Source: CAYWXV01 sp964462535
GTDB taxonomy: Bacteria; Bacteroidota; Ignavibacteria; OLB7
Length of the DNA: 64,000 bases
NCBI GenBank assembly: GCA_964462535.1
Contig: CAYWXV010000014.1
Coordinates: forward strand, 16,960-80,959
Direction of reading: 5' to 3'
Shown: piece by piece, positions 44,060-52,617 of the stretch
Layout: each line of letters begins with the position of its first letter
How positions within the stretch are numbered: position 1 is the stretch's first letter
Translations under genes and position numbers: made by a program
Notes under the pieces: generated by a model
Told to the model about the DNA's origin: nothing
Databases searched by the model: none
Seen by the model: the letters and a program-made list of their open reading frames with translations, nothing else

Positions 44060-46090
44060 ATGATGCATTCCGCAAGGAGCCTGAGGGGGGCGTGGCTTGC
44101 CCTCATGGCCGTGTCGCTTATTGCCGCTGGCTGTGGCGGCGGAAAGAAACAGGACGATCAGGGAATCGGCGGCGGTGCCTCGATGGCGGTGACCACAGAG
44201 GATAAGTTCAAGGTCCCGCCGGGTGCGGATCCTTCGGTCCCGGCGGATCAGGGGGGAAACGGGTTCGACGACATCGCTGCAGCGCAGGGGTGGAAGACGG
44301 GGACGCTTACTGAGGAACAGTTCAAACTGATCGCGGACGAGAACGCCAAGAAGGGGGGGATGCTCAAGTTCGCCGTCTCTGAATTTCCGGCCACCTTTCG
44401 GCAGTATGGAAAGGACGAGAATTCGTCCACCACACGTTTGATCAACAACATGGTATACGAGAGTCTCATCGGGATCAATCCGATGACATACGACTTTCTT
44501 CCGTCTCTAGCCTCGCATTGGAAGGTCGACGCTGATGGGCAGACGTACTGGTACCGCATCAATCCCAACGCGCGCTTCTCGGACGGCCACCCAGTTACCA
44601 CCGATGATGTACTGGCGACGTACAAGCTCGCTATGGACTCCACGATCCTCAGTCCGTACACGAACTCGTTCTATCAGGAATTCGATGCCCCCGTGGCAGT
44701 GAGCAAGTACATCTTCAAGGTTCGTTCCAAGGAAAAGATGTGGAGGAACATGCTCGGCTTTGGCGGCACTACGATTCTTCCGGCGCACGTTATCGGCAAC
44801 CTCAGTGGGACGCAGTATCTGGAGAAGTATCAGTATGAGATGGTCCCGGGAACAGGACCCTACATTGTGCTGCCGAAGGACGTCGAGAAGCAGAAATCCG
44901 TCACTATGACGCGGCGCACGAACTGGTGGGCCAAGGACGAGCGCGCCAACAGGGGACAGATGAACTTCGACAAGATTCGCATGGAAGTCGTGAGAGAGGA
45001 ACGCCTCATGCTTGAGAAGTTCAAGAAGGGGGAACTGGATCTCTACATCGTCTCGCGGGCTCAGTGGTGGCGAGAGGAGTTCGACTACGACGAGATCAAG
45101 AGGGGGATCGTACAGAAGCGTCGTGTCTTCAACGACAATCCGGTCGGCGTCTCCGGCTTCGTCTTTAACATGCGTGAGGAGCCGTTCAACGACCCGCGCG
45201 TCCGCGAGGCCTTCATCCTCCTTTTCAATCGTGAGAAGCTCGTTGAGAAGCTGATGTTCAACCAGTATATCCTAACGGACTCCTACTACCCCAACTCCGT
45301 CTATGAGAACCCCAATAACCCGAGGTTCAGGTACAATCCGCAACGTGCGTCCCAGCTTCTGGCCGAGGCGGGCTACAACCAGCGGAACAGCGAGGGTATT
45401 CTTGTCAAGAACGGAAAGCCATTCGTCATTGAGCTGGCGATCACGGAGGGGATGGAGCGAATCGTAACGCCGGTACAGCAGGATCTGAAGGATGCCGGTA
45501 TCATGATGAAGCTTCGAAACATCGATGGCCCATCGAACTTCAAGCTGATGAACGAGCGGAAGTTCAAGATCGCGTGGATCAACTGGGGTGCCACGTTGTT
45601 CCCAAATCCGAAGAGTTCGTATCGCTCGGACTTCGCCGACGTCCCGAACACGAATAACCTTGCCGGTTTCAAGAATGCGCGCGCCGACGAGCTTATCGAA
45701 GCCGAGCAGGTCGACTTCGATGTGAACCGGAGGATTGCGATGCTCCGTGAGCTCGACAGCATTCTGATGGAGTCGCGGCAGTACGCCCTCGCGTGGTACG
45801 GTCCATACACGCGCATGGTGTACTGGAACAAGTTTGGTCAACCTGAATTCTACTTGGGGCGCGTGAGCGACTGGTACGAATACATACTGCCGGGGTGGTG
45901 GTACGATCCCGAGAAGGCCGAGACGATGAACAAGGGGAGGAAGGACAAGTCGGTCACCATGCCTGTCGGTGAGACGGACGTGATGTTCTGGCCGAACTAC
46001 AACAAGACCCATCCTCCTGTCCTCTCGATCAGCGCAACGCAGGCCGTACAGAGCGGAGGGGATTCGACAGCCAAACCTGACATAAAGTAG
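44060..46090 (+). CDS. yejA: Peptide ABC transporter substrate-binding lipoprotein (YejA-like, SBP family 5)
   Basis: A 676-aa extracellular solute-binding protein. The lipobox IAAGC (C25) indicates lipidation. SBP_bac_5 features include MVYESLIGINPMTYDFLPSLASHWKV, FSDGHPVTTDDVLATYKLA and VRRE-type mid-domain motifs, ending in a YILPGWWYDPEK segment. The N-terminal ATVRQY-like part and the linked permeases place it with the YejA group (peptides, microcin C-like compounds). The ATG at 44060 has GAGAGG upstream. A strong hairpin follows the stop, before the permease genes, and probably keeps binding-protein expression above that of the membrane parts. Confidence 0.88.
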   Translation: MMHSARSLRGAWLALMAVSLIAAGCGGGKKQDDQGIGGGASMAVTTEDKFKVPPGADPSVPADQGGNGFDDIAAAQGWKTGTLTEEQFKLIADENAKKGGMLKFAVSEFPATFRQYGKDENSSTTRLINNMVYESLIGINPMTYDFLPSLASHWKVDADGQTYWYRINPNARFSDGHPVTTDDVLATYKLAMDSTILSPYTNSFYQEFDAPVAVSKYIFKVRSKEKMWRNMLGFGGTTILPAHVIGNLSGTQYLEKYQYEMVPGTGPYIVLPKDVEKQKSVTMTRRTNWWAKDERANRGQMNFDKIRMEVVREERLMLEKFKKGELDLYIVSRAQWWREEFDYDEIKRGIVQKRRVFNDNPVGVSGFVFNMREEPFNDPRVREAFILLFNREKLVEKLMFNQYILTDSYYPNSVYENPNNPRFRYNPQRASQLLAEAGYNQRNSEGILVKNGKPFVIELAITEGMERIVTPVQQDLKDAGIMMKLRNIDGPSNFKLMNERKFKIAWINWGATLFPNPKSSYRSDFADVPNTNNLAGFKNARADELIEAEQVDFDVNRRIAMLRELDSILMESRQYALAWYGPYTRMVYWNKFGQPEFYLGRVSDWYEYILPGWWYDPEKAETMNKGRKDKSVTMPVGETDVMFWPNYNKTHPPVLSISATQAVQSGGDSTAKPDIK

Positions 46091-46101
46091 ATCCAAGAGA
46101 A

Positions 46102-46134
46102 AGGCGGGGAACTCAGCGTTCGAGTTCCCCGCCT
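46102..46134 (+). terminator. Intercistronic hairpin between yejA and yejB
   Basis: AGGCGGGGAACTC pairs perfectly with GAGTTCCCCGCCT (13 bp) over a 7-base loop, 11 bases after the yejA stop. No T-run follows, so it may act as a partial terminator or as a barrier to 3' exonucleases. Confidence 0.65.
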
Positions 46135-46169
46135 GTCAGTGGAGTCAACGAGCGTATCCTCCATACACC

Positions 46170-47198
46170 ATGTTCAACTACTTCGTCCGTCGATTCCTGC
46201 TCATTATCCCTACGTTTCTCGTAGCCACCGTCGTTGTGTTTGTCATACTGCAGTACACTCCAGGCGGTCCGCTGGAGCAGATCGAGATGCAGATGAAGAT
46301 GCAGGCAATGCAGAAGGGGGGGGAAGTCAGTTCAGGCGGAGGGTCCGAAAGGGGTTCAATTGAGATACCAGAGCAGTCAAAGGCCGAGCTGAAGAAGTAT
46401 TTCAATCTTGACAAGCCGGTTCCGATCCGCTACCTACAGTGGCTGGGCAATTTGCTCAGCGGGGAATTCGGCAAGTCGTACATCTATTCTGAGCCCGTGC
46501 TGGAAGTCGTGATTCAACGCCTTCCTATTTCTCTTCAGTTCGGGTTGACCGGATTCATCCTGACGTATATCGTCTGTATCCCACTCGGCATCTACAAGGC
46601 GATCCGTCATGGTTCCAGTTTCGACCTGGCATCGTCGGCGATTGTCTTTGTCGGTTACTCGATTCCCGGTTGGGCACTTGGGGCGGTCCTGCTGGTTATG
46701 CTTGGCGGAACCTGGTTCCCTCTCGGTGAGTTTCAGTCATCAGGATGGGAGTATATGGGGCTGTGGGAAAAAATCGTCGATCGTGCTCAACACGCGGTGC
46801 TTCCAACGATCGCCTACATGGCGGGTGGATTCGCCACACTTACAATCCTGATGAAGAACTCCCTCATGGAAAACCTGGGGCAGGATTATGTCAGAACCGC
46901 GTTTGCGAAGGGACTCTCAGAACGGCGCGTCATTTTCGTCCACACGCTCCGCAATTCCCTTATTCCCATTGTGACTGGGCTTGGTCACGCGCTAAGTCTA
47001 ATCCTCACCGGATCTCTCTTCATAGAGCGCGTGTTTAACATCGACGGGATGGGTTTCATGGGGTATCGATCGGCAATCGAGCGCGACTACACGCTGTTCA
47101 TGGGGGTACTCGTAATCGGTCTTGTCCTGTCGCTCCTGGGTAACATTTTCAGCGACATGCTCTACGCCACTACCGACCCGCGTATTCGATTCCGCTGA
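46170..47198 (+). CDS. yejB: Peptide ABC transporter permease (YejB-like)
   Basis: A 342-aa inner-membrane permease with six helices. It starts MFNYFVRRFLLIIPTFLVAT, has QYTPGGPLEQIE with an extended periplasmic loop, and closes with GSLFIERVFNIDGMGFMGYRSAIERDY and DPRIRFR. The loop insert after PGGP and the IERDY ending are features of YejB rather than OppB/DppB. The EAA cytoplasmic loop that contacts the ATPase is at VRTAFAKGLSERRVIFVHTLRNSLIP. It lies in an operon with yejA and yejE, with a 42-base gap to yejE. Confidence 0.9.
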   Translation: MFNYFVRRFLLIIPTFLVATVVVFVILQYTPGGPLEQIEMQMKMQAMQKGGEVSSGGGSERGSIEIPEQSKAELKKYFNLDKPVPIRYLQWLGNLLSGEFGKSYIYSEPVLEVVIQRLPISLQFGLTGFILTYIVCIPLGIYKAIRHGSSFDLASSAIVFVGYSIPGWALGAVLLVMLGGTWFPLGEFQSSGWEYMGLWEKIVDRAQHAVLPTIAYMAGGFATLTILMKNSLMENLGQDYVRTAFAKGLSERRVIFVHTLRNSLIPIVTGLGHALSLILTGSLFIERVFNIDGMGFMGYRSAIERDYTLFMGVLVIGLVLSLLGNIFSDMLYATTDPRIRFR

Positions 47199-47240
47199 CC
47201 AACACTCTGAAGTAAACACTCTCGGAAGAGATTCATCAAT

Positions 47241-48365
47241 ATGGATCAAGTACAGGAACACGTTGCCCCGACGGGGAGTCCGTCCGGTGGAGGGAAGAAG
47301 GCCCCGGCGGTAGGCGGGCAGCGGTCATTATCGGTGATGCAGAGGCGTATCAGAAAGTTTAAATCCCTCAGGAGGGGGTATTACTCGTTTCTGATTCTCT
47401 GTTTCCTGTATGTCGTCTCATTCGCCTTCCCTCTTCTGATAAATAATCGCGCTCTGATTATCAATTATCAGGGGGAGTGGTTTTTCCCGGCCTTGTCCGG
47501 AAAGTTCTATCCAGGTGAATTGTTCGGCCAGTCGGGCGTGCAACGAGAGGTAGATTATCGAAATCTGGAGGCCGATTTCACGGAACGGGGGGTCGATGGG
47601 TGGGTGGTGATGCCACCATATACATGGGATCCCTATGAGAGCGATTACGAAAACGTGATCCAACCCCCATCTTCAACTCATCTGTTCGGAACGGACGATA
47701 CCGGGCGGGACGTCTTCGCCAGAATGTGCTACGGCTTCAACGTCTCTATCTCGTTTGCTCTCCTGCTGACGATTCTCGTTGATATTCTTGGCGTTTCTAT
47801 CGGTGCGCTGATGGGCTATTATGGTGGCAAGTTCGACCTGATTGTCCAGCGGTTCATTGAGATCTGGCAGTCGATTCCGTCGATCTTCATCATTATCATT
47901 GTTGCCACGATCATCTACCCGAATTTCTTCCTCCTGGTGTCGCTCCTGACGGTTTTCGGCTGGATGGGAATGACGTACTTCATTCGTGGTGAGTTCTATC
48001 GTGAAAAGGCGCGCGACTACGTGTCGGCCGCTATTTCCCTTGGGGCATCGGATAAACAGGTCATCTTCAAGCACATCCTCCCGAATTCGCTGACACCGGT
48101 CATCGCGTCGTTTCCGTTTGCGATCATCGGCGGCATTTCGGCCCTGGTCGGCCTCGATTATCTCGGATTTGGTCTTCCACCTCCGACGCCGAGTTGGGGG
48201 CAGATGGTCGATGTCGGTCTCAAGAACTTCAGTGGCGGCTTCGAGAACTGGTGGCTGATCATCATGCCCTTGGCCGCTATGTTCGTCACACTCCTTCTTG
48301 TCACATTCATCGGCGAATCGATACGCGAGGCATTCGATCCCAAGGTCTTCTCCCGTCTGCGGTAG
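47241..48365 (+). CDS. yejE: Peptide ABC transporter permease (YejE-like)
   Basis: A 374-aa permease partner. After a basic N-terminus and the first helix (YYSFLILCFLYVVSFAFPLLI) there is a roughly 120-residue periplasmic segment with NYQGEWFFPALSGKFYP, as in YejE. Then HLFGTDDTGRDVFARMCYG, ALMGYYGGKFDLIVQRFIEIWQSIPSIF, the EAA loop (ARDYVSAAISLGASDKQVIFKHILPNSLTP) and GESIREAFDPK complete the family pattern. A proline-rich Gly/Lys stretch at the N-terminus is extra. It is followed after 30 bases by the first ATPase gene. Confidence 0.92.
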   Translation: MDQVQEHVAPTGSPSGGGKKAPAVGGQRSLSVMQRRIRKFKSLRRGYYSFLILCFLYVVSFAFPLLINNRALIINYQGEWFFPALSGKFYPGELFGQSGVQREVDYRNLEADFTERGVDGWVVMPPYTWDPYESDYENVIQPPSSTHLFGTDDTGRDVFARMCYGFNVSISFALLLTILVDILGVSIGALMGYYGGKFDLIVQRFIEIWQSIPSIFIIIIVATIIYPNFFLLVSLLTVFGWMGMTYFIRGEFYREKARDYVSAAISLGASDKQVIFKHILPNSLTPVIASFPFAIIGGISALVGLDYLGFGLPPPTPSWGQMVDVGLKNFSGGFENWWLIIMPLAAMFVTLLLVTFIGESIREAFDPKVFSRLR

Positions 48366-48395
48366 ACCGACATCTCTCCATACCGGATATCGATT

Positions 48396-49382
48396 TTGAG
48401 CGCTCCACACGAAACACTTCTGGAAGTCCGCGACCTGCGGACGTATTTCAAGACCGAAGGGGGAATCGCCCGTGCGGTCGATGGCGTCTCGTTCGACATT
48501 TACAAGGATGAAGTCCTTGGCATCGTCGGCGAATCGGGTTCGGGTAAGTCGGTGACCGCTCTCTCCGTTATGCGTCTGATTCCCAATCCTCCGGGGGATA
48601 TTGTTGGCGGATCGATACGAATGAACGGAACCGATATCCTGAAACTCCCTCTGCAGGAAGTAAGGAATATGCGCGGCCGTGATGTCGGGATGATCTTTCA
48701 GGAGCCGATGACCTCCCTGAATCCGGTCTTTACCATCGGCTTCCAGGTCACCGAGACGATTCTGCGGCACGAGAACGTTTCTAAAGAGGAGGCGTTCAAG
48801 CGGGGGGTGGAGATGCTGCAACTGGTCGGCATCCCTGACGCGGAAAAGCGAATGGGCGATTATCCGCATCAGTTTTCCGGCGGCATGCGGCAGCGCGTAA
48901 TGATCGCCATCGCCCTCTCGTGCAATCCGCAACTCCTCATTGCTGACGAGCCCACGACAGCCCTCGACGTCACGATTCAGGCGCAGATCCTCGAGTTGAT
49001 GATGAAGTTGAAGAGCGAGAGGCGGGACTCTGCCATCGTCATGATCACGCACGATCTGGCCGTGGTTGCAGAGACATGCTCCCGTATCGTGGTCATGTAT
49101 GGAGGAAAGATACAGGAGGTGGGGGCGACGCGACAGATCTTCAACAACCCGCTCCATCCCTACACGCAGGGGCTGCTTGATTCGATTCCCCGCCCGACGA
49201 CTGGAGCGCGGGGCGGTCGGCTCAGGGCCATACAGGGGAACGTTCCCAGCATCTTGAACATGCCCACAGGGTGCAAGTTCAACACTCGTTGCGAACGCGT
49301 AAAGGAAGAGTGCTATCACACTGAGCCCGAGTTGATTGAAATGGAGCCCGGGCATTTCGTCCGGTGCCATTTGTATCCGTAG
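48396..49382 (+). CDS. Peptide ABC transporter ATP-binding protein (DppD/OppD-like)
   Basis: A 328-aa ATPase. Walker A is GESGSGKSV (about 44-52), the Q-loop MIFQEPMTSLNP, the signature FSGGMRQRV, Walker B LLIADEPTTALD and the switch histidine MITHDL. The C-terminal oligopeptide-specific extension is present (CKFNTRCERVKEECY), with cysteines that bind a 4Fe-4S cluster in DppD-type subunits. The reading frame begins with TTG at 48396. In E. coli the two ATPase halves are fused as YejF, but here the second half is a separate gene about 1.5 kb away. Confidence 0.92.
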   Translation: MSAPHETLLEVRDLRTYFKTEGGIARAVDGVSFDIYKDEVLGIVGESGSGKSVTALSVMRLIPNPPGDIVGGSIRMNGTDILKLPLQEVRNMRGRDVGMIFQEPMTSLNPVFTIGFQVTETILRHENVSKEEAFKRGVEMLQLVGIPDAEKRMGDYPHQFSGGMRQRVMIAIALSCNPQLLIADEPTTALDVTIQAQILELMMKLKSERRDSAIVMITHDLAVVAETCSRIVVMYGGKIQEVGATRQIFNNPLHPYTQGLLDSIPRPTTGARGGRLRAIQGNVPSILNMPTGCKFNTRCERVKEECYHTEPELIEMEPGHFVRCHLYP

Positions 49383-49454
49383 GAGTGAGGAATCTGGAGG
49401 GGGAGTGTAGAGCAGGCAGTGGGGAATGGGGTAGGAGTATTGGGTCGCTTGAGA

Positions 49455-50762
49455 ATGATGCTTTTGCCTGTGCGCACGCCCCTACATACTACCATTCGCC
49501 GGTACACTCTCGGTTCTATCGACCACTTCCAACTGACGGCGCGCCGCATTGCATGGATCGCCGTTGTCGCTCGGAGCGTCTGGTGCGTCTGGGCGTGGTT
49601 CTCTGGTGTACGCCCAGCAAGCGACGCACGATGGTACTACGAGCGGGCACTTGAAATAGCGGCCGGTCACGGTTTCTCAATCAACGGAAATCCCACGGCG
49701 TATTGGCCGGTCGGATATCCGGGTTTCCTCGGGGGTCTCTTCAGCGTCGTTGGCGATTCGATTCCGATTGCCATGGCGATGAATGTGCTCTTTGGTGTTG
49801 CGATTGTTGAGGGTACCAGACGACTGGCAACGATACTGTTCAAGTCTGAGCGGGCAGGGCTGTTCGCCGGATTGATAGTCGCGCTTCATCCGAATGGAAT
49901 TGCGTACTCGTCCCTGCTGATGGGCGAAACACTGTCTGCTGCGCTCATTGTGTGGTCGGTCTTGTTCTTGTTGGAGATTCGAGAGCGGGTTGGATGGAAG
50001 GTCGTAGTTGGTGCCCTATTGCTCGCCGGCGCGATTATCGTGCGCCCACAAACGGCGCCGATACCGGCAGTGCTGATCCTCACCGTCGTATTTGTGGATC
50101 GCCCTCGCGGACCTAAACGACTGTTGCTGGGATTCGGGCTTGCCTACGCGGGCGCGTTCCTGTTGCTCGTCCCGTGGACGCTCAGAAACCAGTCGATTTT
50201 CGATGTCTGGCCGATACTGTCGAATAACGACGGTATCAACCTCCACATCGGCAATAACTCCAGAGCCAACGGCACCTACTACATTGACTTCGTAGTCGAG
50301 AGCGCCTATTGGGATGCGCCGAACGAGTATCTACAGAACGTCCAGGCTCGAGACTCAGCGATTGCGTGGGTGAAATCACATCCTACGGCGTTCCTGGGTC
50401 TGATCCCACGCAAACTGTGGTATTTGTGGAGGGCCGACGCCGAGGGATTCAGCTGGAACAGACGGTGGTTTCGGCAGGAGGTAGTTACGGCGGTAACGCG
50501 CGTCTATGACGCGCTGAAGTGGGGATCCCAAGCGTGGTGGATTGTATTCCTCGCGCTATTCGGCTGGACGATTCTTCGGTATTCAAGGAAGGGGCCGTAC
50601 TGGTCATGGGTGGGAGTCTCCGTTGTCGTGTGGATTTCCATACTTGGAAGTGTTTACTTCGGAGACGGTCGATTTCATTTCGTGGCGATACCATTCATGG
50701 CAACGCTCGTGGGACAGGGACTCGCCGTGCGTTCATCCGAACTAACAGAGAAGAGCGTGTAG
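49455..50762 (+). CDS. GT-C fold (family 39/ArnT-like) membrane glycosyltransferase
   Basis: A 435-aa polytopic membrane protein, about ten helices, using polyprenyl-phosphate sugars in the GT-C manner. The first periplasmic loop has the acidic pair SDARWYYERALEIAAGHGFSINGNPTAYWPVGYPGFL, typical of PMT_2/GT39-like enzymes; GETLSAALIVWSVLFLLE and IIVRPQTAP follow. The acceptor is unknown. GTG at 49419 is an alternative start. The gene lies between the two ATPase genes of the peptide transporter, in the same direction, which is an unusual insertion. Confidence 0.82.
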   Translation: MMLLPVRTPLHTTIRRYTLGSIDHFQLTARRIAWIAVVARSVWCVWAWFSGVRPASDARWYYERALEIAAGHGFSINGNPTAYWPVGYPGFLGGLFSVVGDSIPIAMAMNVLFGVAIVEGTRRLATILFKSERAGLFAGLIVALHPNGIAYSSLLMGETLSAALIVWSVLFLLEIRERVGWKVVVGALLLAGAIIVRPQTAPIPAVLILTVVFVDRPRGPKRLLLGFGLAYAGAFLLLVPWTLRNQSIFDVWPILSNNDGINLHIGNNSRANGTYYIDFVVESAYWDAPNEYLQNVQARDSAIAWVKSHPTAFLGLIPRKLWYLWRADAEGFSWNRRWFRQEVVTAVTRVYDALKWGSQAWWIVFLALFGWTILRYSRKGPYWSWVGVSVVVWISILGSVYFGDGRFHFVAIPFMATLVGQGLAVRSSELTEKSV

Positions 50763-50875
50763 CAGAGGGTCTTACTTCACGAGGGAGAGGGCCAACAAGG
50801 CGCGGAGGGCTCCCACCAGGTTGACGGTTGATCAGTCTGGCAACGCAAGCCCCCACCATTCAACCAGGATCAGTA

Positions 50876-51928
50876 ATGACGACAGCGACCAATATGACGG
50901 AATCGGAATCACGTCCTGCGATGGGAAAGGGGAGTGTCCTCCTGGAAGTCCGCGACCTGAAGGTACACTTCCCAGTGTATGGCGGGATTCTGCAACGGCG
51001 CGTTGCCGACGTCAAGGCCGTCGATGGGGTGTCATTCACCATGTATCGCGGCGAGACGCTTGGATTGGTGGGGGAGTCCGGCTGCGGCAAGACCACCATC
51101 GGACGGGCGCTCATCAACATTATTCGCACGATGTCGCCCGATGCCAACATGAAGGGGGAGATCCTCTATCATGCCGAGGATGGATCTGTCGTCGACTTCG
51201 TGAAGCTCAGCAAGTCGGAGATGCGTCCGTTCCGCCGCAAGATCCAGATGATCTTCCAGGATCCCTACTCCTCCCTCAACCCGCGTATGACCGTTCGTCA
51301 GATCGTCGAGGAGCCACTGCGCCTCCACACCAGCATGGGGAAAGGGGAGTTGGAGGAGCGGGTCGCCTGGCTGATGGAGAAGGTGGGTCTCCTTCCCGAA
51401 CAAGCTTCGCGGTACCCTCACGAGTTCTCGGGCGGTCAACGACAGCGAATCGGCATCGCGCGGTCGTTGGCGACAAATCCGGACATCATTGTCTGCGACG
51501 AGCCGGTGTCCGCTCTCGACGTCTCAATTCAGGCGCAGGTCATTAACCTGATGATGGAACTCCAGGCCGAGTTCGGTCTGTCGTTCCTCTTCATCGCGCA
51601 CGACCTTTCGGTGGTCGAGCACATCAGCTCGCGAATAGCTGTGATGTATCTGGGGCATATGGTGGAGTTCGGGGAGGCGGAGCAGGTCTATTTCAATCCG
51701 ACCCATCCATACAGCAAGGCGTTGCTCTCCGCAGTGCCTGTAGCCGATCCCGATAGTGGTAGAGAGGGCCGGACCATTCTCCAGGGAGATGTTCCGACCC
51801 CTCTAGCAAAGCCGAGCGGATGCCCGTTCCGGACCCGTTGTCCGATCGCCCGCCCTGAATGCGCCAACGCGTTCCCCGATTTTCACGAGGCGGAGCCGGG
51901 CCATTACGTCGCCTGTCCGTACGTGTAG
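50876..51928 (+). CDS. Peptide ABC transporter ATP-binding protein (DppF/OppF-like)
   Basis: A 350-aa ATPase, the second nucleotide-binding subunit. Walker A is GESGCGKTT, the Q-loop IFQDPYSSLNPRM, the signature FSGGQRQRI, Walker B IIVCDEPVSALD and the switch histidine FIAHDLSVV. The C-terminus has the peptide-transporter tail with CPFRTRCPIARPEC. The N-terminal HFPVYGGILQRRVADVKAVDGVSF is typical of OppF. The ATG at 50876 with AGGAT upstream is preferred; the frame is open back to 50828. It pairs with the 48396-49382 subunit despite the intervening glycosyltransferase gene. Confidence 0.93.
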   Translation: MTTATNMTESESRPAMGKGSVLLEVRDLKVHFPVYGGILQRRVADVKAVDGVSFTMYRGETLGLVGESGCGKTTIGRALINIIRTMSPDANMKGEILYHAEDGSVVDFVKLSKSEMRPFRRKIQMIFQDPYSSLNPRMTVRQIVEEPLRLHTSMGKGELEERVAWLMEKVGLLPEQASRYPHEFSGGQRQRIGIARSLATNPDIIVCDEPVSALDVSIQAQVINLMMELQAEFGLSFLFIAHDLSVVEHISSRIAVMYLGHMVEFGEAEQVYFNPTHPYSKALLSAVPVADPDSGREGRTILQGDVPTPLAKPSGCPFRTRCPIARPECANAFPDFHEAEPGHYVACPYV

Positions 51929-51933
51929 TTCAC

Positions 51934-51983
51934 GCGCAGTCGCAGGGGTGGGGATGATGCAGCGCCGGACGACGACTGTGCGC
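51934..51983. terminator. Possible hairpin at the converging ends of the ATPase and OmpA-like genes
   Basis: GCGCAGTCG pairs with CGACTGTGCGC with a two-base bulge across a 30-base loop in the short gap after the ATPase stop. Weak evidence; included because both genes end here. Confidence 0.3.
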
Positions 51984-51984
51984 C

Positions 51985-52431
51985 TCAGCGTCGCGTGTCG
52001 ATCTCAATCTGTACCGTTCGATTGTAGAACCGCCCTTCGGGTAGGTCGTTGCTGTAGAGGGGAGCCGATTCACCAACACCACGCGCTATCAGCTCTTTGT
52101 ATCCGTTAGGACCCTTCTCCGCCATAATCCGCTTCGCCACTGCTTCCGCCCGCTGCTCGCTAAGTCTCTGATTCCGGTCCTCCAGCCCGATCACGTCGGT
52201 GTACCCGATCACCGTCACGCGTGAGCTCGGATAGATATCAGGGACGATCTCCTCGCGGAGGAGGCGCTCATTGTGCACTCCCAACGTCGCGTCGTCGATC
52301 TTGAAGAGCGTGAGGGAGTACCGACAGATTTCATGGACACCGTTGGACTCCTGTTGCGCCACCGCTGCGGGCGAAGCCAGGATTGCAAGGCCCAAGATGG
52401 TGATCATAGACCATGCGATTCTCTTTCCCAT
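51985..52431 (-). CDS. Small OmpA-family peptidoglycan-binding protein
   Basis: A 148-aa exported protein: a signal peptide (ITILGLAILASPAAVAQ, residues 10-26) and an OmpA C-terminal domain (about 38-146). The motif VIGYTDVIGLEDRNQRLSEQRAEAVAKRI, the RGVGESAP turn and the final NRTVQIEI strand are characteristic, with the aspartate (D79) and arginine that hold diaminopimelate. There is no lipobox or barrel, so it should be a free periplasmic protein that binds peptidoglycan. GGAGG lies just before the ATG at 52431. It is the last gene of a minus-strand run with the repeat lipoprotein. Confidence 0.88.
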   Translation of the reverse strand: MGKRIAWSMITILGLAILASPAAVAQQESNGVHEICRYSLTLFKIDDATLGVHNERLLREEIVPDIYPSSRVTVIGYTDVIGLEDRNQRLSEQRAEAVAKRIMAEKGPNGYKELIARGVGESAPLYSNDLPEGRFYNRTVQIEIDTRR

Positions 52432-52527
52432 GTGTGCCTCCGGAATGAGGGTTGAGTTGGTCGGGAGGGTTAACAATGGAGAGACCGCGGTAGACGCGAA
52501 GTGTCGCATCGCCAGTATTGAAAACGA

Positions 52528-52558
52528 AGACGGGCGAGGTCGCCCCAACCCCGCCCGT
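52528..52558 (-). terminator. Rho-independent terminator after the repeat lipoprotein gene
   Basis: On the minus strand GACGGGCG pairs with CGCCCGTC over a 15-base loop, followed by TTCGTTTTC. It lies about 60 bases after the lipoprotein stop and before the OmpA-like gene, whose own transcription start must therefore be downstream or depend on readthrough. Confidence 0.55.
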
Positions 52559-52617
52559 CGGCCGCGATTGTGCCACCCGTTGGGCGGTTCAATCGTGTAG
52601 CCAGGTGTCGATATGTT

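Noticed and set aside
47673..49370. A 565-codon open frame on the minus strand across yejE and the first ATPase gene
   Set aside because: It is antisense to two strongly conserved genes, is rich in Arg/His/Asp from GC-biased codons, and has no ribosome site or domain.
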